Origin: Microcebus murinus
Lineage: Eukaryota > Chordata > Mammalia > Primates > Cheirogaleidae
Assembly: GCF_040939455.1 (NCBI RefSeq)
Contig: NC_134117.1
Coordinates: 49,904,001-49,968,000 of the forward strand
Direction: 5' to 3'
DNA length: 64,000 nt
This document shows, piece after piece, positions 48,926-60,405 of this stretch (positions are counted from its first letter, which is position 1; the number at the start of each line of letters is the position of its first letter). The notes below the pieces were generated by a model. It saw only the letters and a list, made by a program, of their open reading frames with translations, was not told the DNA's origin and did no database searches. The translations under genes and the position numbers were made by a program.

Positions 48926-49092
48926 TAGTAGCAACACCATGAATTTGTACTTGCTTATTCCATTCTTATTGCTTAAAAAGTAGAATATATGATCTAAGCA
49001 CAAGGGAAAGTTTAGAGTTTGAGCAAAGAAGAGTAATAAAATTAGAAACTATAAAACTAATGGTTCAAAATTATATTAATGAAAATAAAACT
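48926..49092 (+). repeat. Direct repeat, copy B (167 bp, unknown family)
   Basis: Second copy of the sequence at 47526-47693, starting exactly 1400 bases downstream. Homology ends abruptly on both sides; the preceding and following bases of the two copies are unrelated. Confidence 0.9.
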
Positions 49093-49214
49093 TCATAAAA
49101 ACAAAAAACAAAAATGAAAGATAAAAATCATGGAAAGATAAGATTTAAATAAATTTGTTTGTAGGTTATTTTAACTTTAATTGATTTAATAACTGTAGTA
49201 GCTGATAAAATTAT

Positions 49215-49402
49215 CAGTCTAATCAGTAGATCTCAACATATTACGAATACCTGAGAGGGTTTTAAGAACTCCAGATGTGTAGGCACCATCTGGCTTCCAG
49301 ACCAATTAAATCTGAATTGGAGTGGGACCAGGTATCAGGATTTTTTAAAAGAACTTCCGGAGTTCACAATGTGCAACCATGTTTGTGAACCACTGACTTA
49401 AA
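49215..49402 (+). mobile_element. MER5A-like hAT transposon
   Basis: 'cagtagatctcaacatatta', 'cgaatacctgagagggtttt', 'agaccaattaaatctgaatt', 'gagtgggaccaggtatcagg', 'attttttaaaagaacttcc', and the right terminus 'gtttgtgaaccactgac'. Follows MER5A along its length. Confidence 0.75.
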
Positions 49403-50155
49403 CAAAAGAATGTGGTATCAGTTTGTGAGGCACTGTTACTTCAATGGCTTCTGATCAATTGTAGTGCAAGAAAGGGAAAAAGTATTCCTAAATCTACATA
49501 TTAATATAAGGAAAGATGATATACCAAGGTTGGCAAGTTTGCCTAGAGTCACCTAGATCATAGGTTATGGTAAAGAAACAGCTCAGAACCAGGGCCCTAC
49601 ATTGACTGACATTTTTATTAGGATATACTGCAGCCCCTGGGTAGTGATCACTGAGGGACAGGCTGAATGGGGTGAGAAAGTGAGCCTTTGGACTGAGGAA
49701 AACTCTGATAAAAATCTTGCTTCATACCCATTTGCCACAGTGATTCTTATCGTTTAGAAAGTTATACCGGGGTCTCCAAAAGTTCCCAAATACAATGCAA
49801 AGGCTACAGTGATAATCAGTGTCATTGTTATTACAGGTAGCAATTATCACAAATCTGTTCCATTTAAAATGCTGTCTTACTTGTTTACATGCATGACTTC
49901 TACTCTGCATTACATCCAGCAAGAGACATACCAAAATGCCCATATTACAGTTGATGAAAGTGAGGTTTATAAAAAGCTCCTAAAATGTCCTAAAGTCATA
50001 TACTTATTAAATGGAAGAGCCATAATGTGAATTATGTTGCCCACAGGAACCAAATATTTTAACACAACTATTCCAAATTATTAGTTTCATTATGGGTTGC
50101 ATTATCACCTGAAGTTAATAGGTGAATTCAAGGCAAGGGTGGGCTGTATGGAATA
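49403..50155. other. Unannotated DNA
   Basis: Two 73-codon frames overlap on opposite strands (49722-49943 and 49809-50030); neither is recognised. The 49860-50030 part ('gctgtcttacttg ... gatgaaagtgagg ... aatggaagagcc') could be a heavily decayed antisense MIR. Confidence 0.4.
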
Positions 50156-50159
50156 TGGT

Positions 50160-50578
50160 GATGTCTAAATCCATTTTGTGTTGCTAGAAAGAAATATCTG
50201 AAGTTTAGTAATTTATAAAGGAAAAAGGTTTATTTGGCTCATGATTCTGATGGCTGGAAAGTTCAAGATTGGGCATCTGCATCTGCTAAGGAGCTCACAC
50301 TGCTTAAACTCATGGTGCAAAACAAAGGGGAGCTGGTGTGTGAAGAGATCACATGGTGAAAGATGAAGCAAGAGAGAGCCAGGGGAGGTGTCAAGCTCTT
50401 CTTAACAATCAGCTCTTACAAGCACTAATGGAGTCAGAATGCACCCTATATGGAGGGTTAATATATTCATGAGGGTTCCACCACCATGACCAAAACATCG
50501 CCATTAAGGCCCCATCTCCAACTTAGGGATCAAATTTCGACACGAGGTTTAAAGGGGGCAAACATCCAAACCAAAGCA
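50160..50578 (-). mobile_element. MST-type MaLR solo LTR, antisense
   Basis: 'ccattttgtgttgctagaaa', 'gaaatatctgaagtttagta', 'atttataaaggaaaaaggtt', 'tatttggctcatgattctga', 'gatcacatggtgaaagatga', 'agcaagagagagccagggga', 'attcatgagggttccaccac', 'aggccccatctccaacttag', 'aaacatccaaacca'. This is the reverse of an MST/THE1-type LTR. The 3' neighbour is another MaLR LTR in the opposite orientation. Confidence 0.88.
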
Positions 50579-50589
50579 GGTATTTTTAA

Positions 50590-51067
50590 AATACGTTCAC
50601 CAATTCTTGGCTACACCTCCCTCCAAGAGTGGAGCTTAATTTTCCCTCCTTTGAGTATGAGCTAGATTTAGTGACTTGCTTCATAGAATATGAAGGAAGT
50701 GACAGTATATGACGTTCAAAACTAAGTGATAATAGGCATCACTCACTCCAGGAAAAGCCAGCTGCCCTATCAAAAGAATATTTCAAGAACCCTCTGTAGA
50801 GACCCATGTGACAAGGAATCGGGGCCTCCAGCCAACAGCCATGTTAGTGAGCCATCTTGGAAGCAGATCTACCAGTCCTAGTTAAGTGTTCCCATAAATA
50901 CAGCCCCAATGTCCTGACTTCAACCTCATAAGAGACTCTGAGCCAGAACCACAGAGTTAAGCTGCTCCCAAATTCCTATTTCACAAAAACTGTGAAATAA
51001 TAAACATGTTATTTTAATCCATTAAGTTTGGGTGCAATCTGTTACAGAGCAATACATAACTAATACA
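50590..51067 (+). mobile_element. MLT1-type MaLR LTR
   Basis: 'cacctccctccaagagtgg', 'gagctagatttagtgacttg', 'cttcatagaatatgaaggaa', 'ccaggaaaagccagctgccc', 'gagacccatgtgacaaggaa', 'tgagccatcttggaagcaga', 'gagccagaaccacagagtta', 'gctgctcccaaattcctatt', and a right end ctaataca. Sense MLT1 (MLT1C/D-like). Confidence 0.88.
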
Positions 51068-52450
51068 AAGGGGTAAGAAATTGAGAAAGAAAGATAATAA
51101 AATGTCTAGATTATGAGATTCAATAATGCATTAAAGTGAGCAATCCTGAGCACCTGAGGGATATCGGCAGGATGCTGGGTACCTGCATGAGACATTGAAA
51201 AGGGTTGAGGTAAAGAAAGGGTAAGAAGGGTCACAAACTATTTACAACAGCTCTTTTACAAAGCAAAGGAAGAAATTCTGGTTTGAGGTGAATTCATTTT
51301 CCCATGTTATTACAGAGCTTGACAGCACTCCATGTGACTGAGTAAAAGGGTACTAAGGCACCTGAAGCAATAATGCGTCATCCAAAGTTAAATAATATAC
51401 TCACTGGAAAGATATGGCTACTGTATCAGAGAGGATCAAAAGACATCCCTCATTGTGTGGAAATGTAAGGCAGGAAAGTGAAAATCATTTGCAGCAAAGC
51501 TTGTATTTCCTGTAATAGGTGTAGATTCAGAAACAGATAGTCCCCTTTGTATCTTTGATATTCAGCAAGAATTTAAAGATCCTTTGCTATTTTATATACT
51601 TCAATAAGATAGTGTAGAAGAATATGATATAATTAATGTGGACTGTATTAGTATCAGGCTAAAAATTACACATAATATCCTTTTTTTACCTATTTACCTT
51701 AAGGCAAAATGTTATTTATACCTTAATAAGCAACTGTATCTACTACAAATACATGTGTTTGAGGTTCAGTTTTTCAGTCTTCCTTGTTCAGGTTTTCAGT
51801 TACAGAATGTCCAGATCTGGGCCTCAAGTCTCTCTGAATTCTATCTACTGTGTTCTAAAGGGTCTGTTAGGGAAACACTGGGGAGATAATAGGATATACT
51901 GATTTTATTCTTGCCAGTAAATTACCTACCCAGGTAACTGTTTTTATAATAAAACTACCAGCTGGGTGGCAAGTCTCTACACAAGAAAAGGTTGTATTTT
52001 AGCCCTCTTGTGCATTCAGTACAAATCTTAAAATCACAAGGAAAAGGGTAAAATAAAATAAACTGCTGAATAAAGGATAATAAAAGGGATAAAAGGAAAT
52101 TTGTGGAGATTCTTCGTTATGCACCTCTGGCATTGCAATTAATTCTATAAAGGCCTGTGTTTCCTTAAGAAAATGAATTGATCATACCTCTGAGTGATAA
52201 TCCAATCTGTTTGCCCAATTGAATAATATCTTTTTTTTTTTAAACTTTATGCTCATTTGTATTGTAACATATCTATGTCAGGGCTTCCCAAAGATTAAAA
52301 ACAAAAGAATGGTTCTCTTTTTTATTTTCCTTACTGCCACCATAACCTTATAGACTCTAAATTATTTTGCCATGAACCAAAGAAGAGAATGGAGAGCAAT
52401 AAAAAAGGGTTAAAATATAGGATTGCAGTGAAGAGGGGAATAAAAATTAG
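51068..52450. other. Unannotated A+T-rich DNA
   Basis: No gene or confident repeat. An 83-codon frame at 51638-51889 has no recognisable product. A T-run lies near 52231-52240. Confidence 0.45.
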
Positions 52451-52451
52451 T

Positions 52452-52503
52452 GAAAAAAAAGAAAAAGAAAGAAAAAAAATGCCATGCCATGCCATGCCAT
52501 GCA
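52452..52503. repeat. A/G-rich tract plus TGCCA pentanucleotide repeat
   Basis: A-rich run with single G interruptions, followed by about four copies of the five-base unit tgcca ending in tgcattc. The frame at 52389-52604 includes it. Confidence 0.9.
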
Positions 52504-54035
52504 TTCTGAAACAGTTTTTTCATATCCTTGTGGCTAGGGTCCTTAAACAGTTCTGGTTCCTCACTATGATAAACCAAGTTGTGATCTCAGAAAGAATGGA
52601 TTAAGATCAACAATCTGTGGCTGAGCATCAAATCAACCTAATAGTAATGTGGTTTGCACTCATATATCTTCATCTGCCCCCAATCCCAGTCTCCACTTTG
52701 ATCACATCACTGATACTAGGACCATTCTGTTGAACTCTGTGCTTCAGCCCTGTCAGAAACAATGTATTGTCTCACTCTGCCTATATGCTTACCTCCAATG
52801 ACTATAAAGTTCTGTTCTTCATTGTTATTTATTCATGGATTTTCCATCGACATGTTATGAATCCTACCTTCAGGATCATCAAATTCACTTTTCTTATGCC
52901 AACATCCTTAACTAATAACAGCTTTAACAAGTGCTAGCTGGCAGTAACTAGACTTTCCAGAGAGGTTGGAATTCTCCCTAGTGCTTCATCTCTTTCACAC
53001 CTGCATTCTACATCTTTAATTCCAGTTCTTACCCTATTTTATACTGCCTATTCCATTGTTATGTCAGAACATATCTTGAGACACGACATTTTTCGTAGTC
53101 AATGTGAAGCAATGCAATTAAATACAAGGCATCCCTTTCGCAGAATATAAATAGGGAAATCCTGTTTTTTCTTTCAGTCTCTCAAACTCCAAATCAATCC
53201 TGAGGCCAATTTATTTGTATTAAAAAAAAAACTGTACTGTTTTAAGAGAGATTTTGATTGATTGATTGATCCACCAGTCCTAAACTAATGTTGAGTTGCG
53301 AACAGCAATGACATTTCTAAGAGTTGTGCTGTATCTTCAAACACAAAGTGACGGGTATCTGTGGAATTTCATCATACCAGGAGAGTTGTCACACCACTGG
53401 CTCTATTCTGTATGCTCTACTGGTTTTCTAGTTAACAGTTATACAATATATATTTGCTCACTCCCATGCAAACAGATCAAGATTGACACCTAACAGCTCA
53501 TTATTAGGTGGGAAAGAAATTCTTAGGAACTCAGTAAAATATAGTTTAAAACAAACTGCTATATAAAAATGACCAATGCTCTCACTCTAAGTAGCAATGC
53601 CCTCTTTCATTGAGTAAATAATTCTCTTTCAAAATATCACTAGCCTACGAACTCCTTATGTTTAAGCAAAATGTACTAGCATTAGAGAGGAAAAGTAATG
53701 AAAACACATTTTCATGATTATTTTTGCTAAACCCTCATGTAATTATTTTCTTACCCCCAATGCAATAATGAATGTCATTTATGAAAAAATTAATATGCCC
53801 CAAATTCCTCCTAACCTCAATAATTCATCAGGGACCAGTGTCCCTGAGGACCTGAGGACCAGAGACCAACAGCCTAAACAATTAGGCTTGAGTAAAGTAA
53901 TTATCATATTTGTCACTCTCAATCTCTTGTCTATAGCTTTTGTTATCTCCAGATTATTGTAGCTTCAATTCACTGAATCCCTACCTATGGGTTTACTATC
54001 TGACATACTTTCAGAAACAACCTTAACTAAATCTG
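52504..54035. other. Unannotated DNA
   Basis: No gene or confident repeat. A GATT run (gattgattgattgat) sits near 53255-53271. The 82-codon frame at 53714-53962 encodes no recognised domain. Confidence 0.45.
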
Positions 54036-54039
54036 TTGC

Positions 54040-54160
54040 TGTACATGGAGCCAGAGGAAGACATCATAGGAATAAGGCCTAGGAAATGCAAAGTCCCTGA
54101 GGTAGGGAACAGGAAGGAAGCTACTGTGGCTGAAGGCTGGTGATCAAGGTAATATGAGTT
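54040..54160 (-). repeat. L2 LINE fragment, antisense
   Basis: 'aggaaatgcaaagtccctga', 'ggtagggaacaggaaggaag', 'ctactgtggctgaaggctgg'. This resembles 'gtgcaaaggccctgaggcagg ... ggaggccagtgtggctgg' in antisense L2. Confidence 0.6.
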
Positions 54161-54161
54161 G

Positions 54162-54625
54162 TGTGGTAGGCAGAATAACATCCCTCCAAGAATGTTCATG
54201 TCTGCTGGAACCTGTAAATCTGTGGAAGAAGAGACTTTTCAGATGTCACTAGGGGCACAGACATTCAGATAGGAAATTATGCTATAATATATAGGTGGAC
54301 CATTTTGAGCATGTGAGTCCTTTAAAAGCAGAGAAATTTCCCAAGCTATGATCAAAGAAAGATGTGAGTATGGAAGAAAGGTCAGAGAGATGGCAGTCTG
54401 AAATGGATGACATGCCTTGTTGCTGGTTCTGAGATATAGTGCAAGAACTAGATAAAGGCCTCAAGAAGCTAAGAATGGCCATACTGATGGTCAGCAAGGA
54501 AAAAGAGACATCAGTCCTACACCACATGGAATTAAATTCTGCATAAGAGCAAGAACAGATCCTCCACTGGAACTGACAGAAAGGAAGCCAGCCCTGCTGA
54601 CACCTTGATTCTAGAATCTTGGACG
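54162..54625 (+). mobile_element. MLT1-type MaLR LTR, 3' end lost
   Basis: 'tgtggtaggcagaataacat', 'ccctccaagaatgttcatgt', 'ctgctggaacctgtaaatct', 'agagacttttcagatgtcac', 'tgagtcctttaaaagcagag', 'agccctgctgacaccttgat'. A sense MLT1 that lacks the usual end (taagccactaag...) because L1M sequence follows directly. Confidence 0.8.
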
Positions 54626-54817
54626 CTGGGTGATAATAATGTGTCCATATAGGTTCATCAGTTTTAATAAGTGTACCACTCTGGTAAGGGGTATTGATAA
54701 CAGTGGATGCTATGCATATGTACGTATAGAGAGTATATGGGAAATCTCTGTCTTCTACTCAATTTTGCTGTGAAACTAAAACTGTTCTAAAAAATAAAGT
54801 CCATTTAAAAAATATTA
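54626..54817 (+). mobile_element. Old L1 (L1M/L1ME-type) 3' end
   Basis: 'gggtgataataatgtgtcca', 'taggttcatcagttttaata', 'agtgtaccactctggtaagg', 'gtggatgctatgcatatgta', 'tatgggaaatctctgtc', 'ctcaattttgctgtgaaact', 'aaaactgttctaaaaaataa'. This is a well-known old L1 3' end. Confidence 0.8.
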
Positions 54818-54829
54818 CTGTGGTTCCTA

Positions 54830-55340
54830 AGTGGATTGTATGTGTTGGGGGAGCAAGAGAAAGAAATAACAAGGTTTGAAATGAATTTTAGAGACAGAAC
54901 TATCAATGTCTCTCCACCTCGGGATTTCTCCTGCTTTCCTGGAGTCACCAGGCAAGCAGTACCTGGGAGAGCTGGTGGGTAGGGAGCTCATAGTCTGAGT
55001 ACCACTCAGTCCACTGTAGGGCCCCAAAAGGAAAGGTCCCGTTTCCTGCAGATGCCTCCAGGTGGTGACTAAATTGTCTCTCTCTGCAGCCATGCATAGG
55101 GAAGGGGAATTGGAGAATGAAGCAATGTGGTACCCTGAGGGAGCTGGGAGCCTGGTGCCCTGTCTGAAAGAGCCTCACCACTCATTGGTGGCAGCCATCT
55201 CTGGGTTGGTGTTGCAGGTCTTTCCAACTGCTCAGGAGCCCACCAGCAGTCAGAGATGCAAGGAAGGGGAAACTTAACCACTCCACCTACCCTTTTCACT
55301 GGTCTTCAAGCATGTTGGGAGCCTTTCTCCTTTCCAGTTC
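54830..55340. other. GC-richer island of unknown origin
   Basis: About 500 bases with clearly more G and C than its surroundings and few stop codons, hence five overlapping short frames on both strands (71-88 codons). None matches a protein I know. It lies between an L1M 3' end and an L1 ORF2 fragment. It could be part of an old L1 5' UTR, an LTR, a retrocopy or single-copy DNA; I cannot decide. Confidence 0.5.
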
Positions 55341-55344
55341 TCCT

Positions 55345-55965
55345 CTGCAACACGTAGAAGACTGAAACAGGATCTGCACCTTTCACCTCTAACAAAAAAT
55401 CAACTCACAATGGATAACAAACTTAAAACTAAGGCATAAAACTATAAGAATTCTAGAAGAAAATGTTGTAAAAACTCTTATAGACATTGGCCTAGGCAAA
55501 GAATTTCTAGAGAAGACCCCAAAGACAATCACAGCAACAACAACAAAAATAAATAAATAAATGAGACCTAATCAAATTAAAAGCCTCTGCACAGCTGAGG
55601 AAACTGTCATGAGAGCAAACACACAACCTACAGAATAGGAGAAAATATTCCCATGTTACACATCCGATAAAGGGCTGATAAGTAGAATCTACATAGAACT
55701 CAGGAAAATCAGGAAGAAAAAAATCAAACAACCCTATCAAAAACTGGGCAAAGACATGACAGAAACTTTTCAAAAGAAGATAGAGTAATGGCCAACAAAC
55801 ATATGAAAAAATGCTCAACATCTCTAATCATCAGGGAAATGCAAATCAAAACCACGATGAGATATCACTTATCTCCACTGAGAATGAGCTTTATCAAAAA
55901 GTCCCAAAACAATAAATGTTGGCGTGGATTCGTAGAGACAGGAACACTCACACACTCATACATGG
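55345..55965 (+). mobile_element. L1 ORF2 fragment
   Basis: Sense L1 without its 3' end: 'aaatcaactcacaatggata', 'ctataagaattctagaagaa', 'cattggcctaggcaaagaat', 'agacctaatcaaattaaaag', 'ctctgcacagctgaggaaac', 'gggctgataagtagaatcta', 'catatgaaaaaatgctcaac', 'atcagggaaatgcaaatcaa', 'accacgatgagatatcactt'. Truncated at both ends; frames are broken. Confidence 0.92.
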
Positions 55966-56920
55966 TTCACCCATCTCAGTTCTGGAAGAAATATCTGGCC
56001 AGTACCCAAGCCCTTAAGGCACAGTTTACATTAAAATTGAACTCTTACCCCTTCTGTCTTTTCTACATGGACTTGTGAGTGGATGTATTACCATGTCTTC
56101 AATCCAAATCTTAGGACCTGATGGGAATAGTTCTGGTAAGCTATTTACCCTAGTTCAATCAGTATTTCTGTTTGAGCTCTTTTTAATGGTTGTACATTCC
56201 AAGATGTTAGAATCAAATTCATCACCATAGAAGCATCACTTTACTTTTATATATTAAGTTTGGGAGACACTGAAAGAGTAGAGAGAAATGGAAAGAAATA
56301 CTAGGTTAGGTATTTCTTCAGAAGTCAGTCTAAGTCAGTTTAAGTTCATGATGACTGTGTCTGATAGTTCTAAAAAAACAACTCTCACTATGGAATGTCT
56401 AGTTGCAAGGAAGACAAACTTTTACACAAATATCTAAAACAAAATTTTGAAGGGTATTTTTTATCATATCATTCATTGTCTTTAATCATATTCTGAAAAA
56501 CTTCAAATTTTGTCTTCACTGTAATGGCGATCAGTCAATATGTTTTCTCCTAAAAGAGTCTAATCTTCTCCCTTATAGATGTCAAACAGCTGTTTCTGTA
56601 CATTTTTCACAATCTCCTGTGACATTCTTTATGTGGATTTCAGAGAAAGTTTCCACTTTCAGGAAGAGAGAAAGAGACAGAGAGAGAGAAAGAGAAAGGA
56701 TGAGAAGGAGAGAATAATGTTAAAGAATGTTTTAAACCACAGAATGCTACACAAATGTAGAGTATGAATATATGCGTACAAATCTCAGGCTAAGTCGCCA
56801 CTCAATTATACAAAGAAGTTACTGTTCCTATATAGCTTTTGGGCTAGAAATTTCATATGCTTATTTTCTGAATTTCTACCAATGAAGGGATCACAAGGCA
56901 CTGTAAACCCAGATAAGCGA
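55966..56920. other. Unannotated DNA
   Basis: No gene or named repeat apart from the GA tract at 56663-56712. Confidence 0.45.
56663..56712. repeat. GA-rich simple repeat
   Basis: Run of gaga/gaaa units with a few substitutions. The 62-codon frame at 56579-56767 includes it. Confidence 0.85.
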
Positions 56921-56924
56921 ATAA

Positions 56925-57027
56925 AACACTACATTGGATATCCAGAGACCTGGGTTTTAGTTCCTGTTCTGCCATTGCCAAACATGTCACCTTGTGTAAG
57001 TCACTTTTCCTTTCTAATTTATACTGA
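56925..57027 (+). repeat. MIR SINE fragment (tRNA-like part)
   Basis: 'tccagagacctgggttttag', 'ttcctgttctgccattgcca', 'catgtcaccttgtgtaagtc', 'acttttcctttctaattta' matches sense MIR ('cctgggttcgaatcccagctctgccac ... tgtgaccttgggcaagtcac'). Confidence 0.75.
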
Positions 57028-59990
57028 TCTGTGTTTTTTTAAATATATTATATAATCACTAAGTTAAAAAAATGTTAACATTGAAAATTTTAGGACACAT
57101 TTTTAACACAGAAATAACTATTTTCTTTACATCTTTTATTCAAAAGTTGAGAATCCCTGTTTAAGGAAGGAGAAGAAAAGCCCTTAGTGCAATGGCAACT
57201 AAAATGGCAACTCAAACAAGGTGAAATTGTTTCAGAAACACTGATATTTTAATTAGGGATAATGTCAAAATATAATATGTTCTTTTCATTTCATTATTTT
57301 GAATCTGTTTCCTGTTTCCCAATAAACTGAAGAAATAAACAGTGATTTTTAAAATTAATTATGTAGTGCAATTTCCCTCCAGGAAAACCAATATAGCTTA
57401 ATTTTCATTAACTATATTGTAAATCGCATTACTCTTTTGGAAAACATTCAAGGATGCTTTTATTTATAAACCAATAGATGAGAACTGTAATGCATTTATA
57501 TTATGTCTGGACACTTTTAAAGGGGGCTTCTTACTTGAAAGAACCAACAAGTAGAATTCAACAATGATATTTTTCCTTCTAAACTTTTTAAAGTGAGAAA
57601 CCCCAACATATCCTTGAAGCTAGAAATAGTGGCATCCAGGGTTAAACTGCAGCATTCACAATGCTAATTAGCTAACCATGACTGTATGTATAATGAAGAT
57701 ATTAAGCTTTCTCTAAGAACATTGCAACTTGAAATTCAAATAACTAACATTATGGGATAATTGCAAAATATGATCAACTGATTTAAACACTACTGAAAAT
57801 GTAGCACAATTCCCTTTCAAGAGGAAGAACAAATATATTCTATAGACAAATGCCAAAATCAGAATTAGCACATAGTCAAGAAAAGAGGTGACTAAGAGTA
57901 CATGGGTAACCATTTTGAATAAATCACTTTAAAGCTAGTCACAGTGTGAATGAGGATAATTATATGGCTCTCAACTCTGCTCATGTTTTTTTTTTTCCTT
58001 TCAATTGCAAATTCCCTCAACTGTCATGTTTAGTTGTCTCTTTGAGATGTTACTATACATGGTAACAGATGAATCTGCTCTTCTGTGAGTGTTATAAATG
58101 ATCTTAGCTCAGGAAGCAAAGGCATTAAGCTTAGATTAGGAAAGTCTTGACCCTTGGGTTCTTGTATGCAGTTTTTTATTGCAAGGAAGCATTACAAAAG
58201 CTCTAAAGGGAGATTTGAAAAGATATCAAAAAATATTTTGAAATGTAGACAGTATCCAAGATGTCCTGTACCTTTTCATTGCACACACTGATTATGTGTT
58301 TACATGAAAGAATAACTAAATAAACGATTAACAAGTGATTCACAGTGAGAAGCTGTATTTTCACAGGAATAGCTAATTTTGGCCCTCTGGCTTCTTTTAG
58401 AATGATTCAAATAATTACATACAACCTTTCTAACAATCAGAAGATCACCAATAAAATTTAATAAAATCAGTCTAAAGCATAGATTAAGGTACCAACTTTC
58501 TAGAGTAGAAGGCTAAGAGAATATTGTCGGCAACAAAATTTCAAAAGAGAAAACCATCTAAACATAAAAATAAACAAACACCATGGAGAAATAAAAATCA
58601 TAATCAATCTGCCTGAAGGAAATTTGTACTTCTAACTGTAAGACAACTACAGTGACTTGCACTTATTAACTGCTTAGAAGTGTGTGATGATGCCAAACGC
58701 TAAGAAAAGTAAGACTTCTGGGATGAGATTAGAGAATTAAGTTTACTCCATCTAGGAAATCATTGAAAAAAATGAGGAAACCTAATGCATTAGAATTGTA
58801 TGCAATGTGAATTTTTTAGATATTGAATGAAATATTCAAATTATTTTGCTATAAGACTATATACTAAGTCCTTCTAACTTGTCATAGGTATTACCTAAAA
58901 GATCATAGCCAATCAGGAGTAAGTCAAAAGGGCTCCTTCTGCAGCGAGGCCAGCATGAAAATTTAGCAAGTTCCTTGTAATAAGAGAGCTATTTTTCTCA
59001 TCCTTATGTTCTTTGCATCTAATGCTGTGGGAAAAGCAGTAGGTGTTCAATATATGCATTTTCTTTGAATTTTATGTATTGAGTAGTATCATCTACAAAG
59101 TATTTTTGCAGAATAAATCATAGCAGAAAAGTTATTGAGTGTTACCTTAAATTATTTTTAGAACAAAATATATACAAAAACCCCAAAATTTTAATTAGGT
59201 ACTTAGTTTATCCATGAACTTATTAGATGCTGTCATATGCTCCCAAAACAATGAGAGCTAATTTACACATTAACTTTTAGAAGTACAGAAGCTTCTCTCT
59301 CTTTTCCATTTCCTTCAAATATGGAAAATTATTACACAATGTCTGACTTAAGCTTGTTTCTTCATTGACTAGATAAAAAATTCATCTAAATGACACAAGA
59401 AAAAACTTAAAGACAGAAAAGAAGGACAACTTAATATAGCATGAACAAAGAATTTTTGTACCCAGAAGTTAAAACCATAAATAGATAATAAAAAAGAATT
59501 TCAATGTAGGTGCCTATTTATATAGTAACTGAAAAATTAATTCTTTTTGTCCCCATATTTGTGTGGACTACTGTTTTAATTAAAACATCAATAATTATTT
59601 TTCTGATATTTATCACTTTAATTCTATTTTAAATATTTTATGCAAATTTTTTAAAACAAAATAATCTCAAAAAAGAAAGGAAAGACATAGAATTCAGTAT
59701 TTTTTGCTTTTTATATATAATTGAAGCCAATTAACTGTGGCATTATACCAAAAAATCCTGTTTCCCTTGAAGCAATTCTTCATAAACACTATACTTTGTG
59801 TATGTATAGTAGGCTTTTTGTTTGCAAGAAGATTAGAAAATAATCCGAGCATCAGGTAAATATTGAAAAGTGAAGACATTTACAATAAAATTGGAAGTAG
59901 TACAACGAGCAGCTATATTTGTATATAATTGTGCCATCCAGGAGAGCTGTAGAGGAGAAAGTGAAACAAAAAAATAAATGATAAATTTCC
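57028..59990. other. Unannotated A+T-rich DNA
   Basis: About 3 kb without a gene or a repeat I can name. Short minus-strand frames at 57713-57913 and 59694-59879 are not supported. Confidence 0.5.
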
Positions 59991-59993
59991 TCA

Positions 59994-60218
59994 GTGTTTG
60001 CTTGTCTGGAAAAGACTTGTGGGGATCAGCCTTTTCAGGGGCAAGAGGAGGAGCAGGGCCCCGGGAGGAGTGAGATCCGGACCATGGCCCAGGTGAGAGT
60101 AGGGCCTATGGGACTTGTTTTGGAGATGGAGCCAAGAGGGTTTACCCACAGGCAAGATGTGTGGTGTGACTTCAATCCTCACCTAAACACAATGTGGTGC
60201 TTCAAAGCACATTTTTGA
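59994..60218 (+). other. GC-richer segment with exon-like signals, no supported gene
   Basis: A 74-codon open frame. At 60084 an ATG in good context (gaccatggccc) is followed by caggtgaga, a plausible splice donor. No acceptor, further exon or known protein similarity can be seen, and the sequence could be part of an unrecognised repeat. I do not call a gene. Confidence 0.3.
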
Positions 60219-60247
60219 AGAACATCTAATGGCATGGGATGCTTGAC

Positions 60248-60405
60248 ATATTAAAACAGGGATTAGAAAACTTTCCTGTAAAGGGCTGGATAGTGTGGTT
60301 CAGCTCTGCGGGCCATGTGGTGTCTGTTACAAACACTCAATTCTACTCTTGTAGCATGAGTAGACAAATGAGGGTGGGCCACAGTTTGCCAACTCCCATA
60401 TTTTA
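60248..60405 (-). mobile_element. hAT-like nonautonomous DNA transposon, internally deleted
   Basis: 'agggattagaaaactttcct', 'gtaaagggctggatagtgtg', 'ctctgcgggccatgtggtgt', 'ctgttacaaacactcaattc', 'ctcttgtagcatgagtagac', 'gggccacagtttgccaactc'. This is the family seen at 24607-24985 in the other orientation, here without the central part. Confidence 0.7.

Noticed and set aside
47526..49092. Interpretation of the 168-bp direct repeats as a short ERV with LTRs
   Set aside because: The repeats lack TG/CA ends, no primer-binding or polypurine site is visible, and no retroviral frame lies between them.
54945..55299. Several overlapping open frames of 71-88 codons on both strands
   Set aside because: They result from the GC-richer composition. 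No two share a plausible gene structure, and none encodes a domain I recognise.
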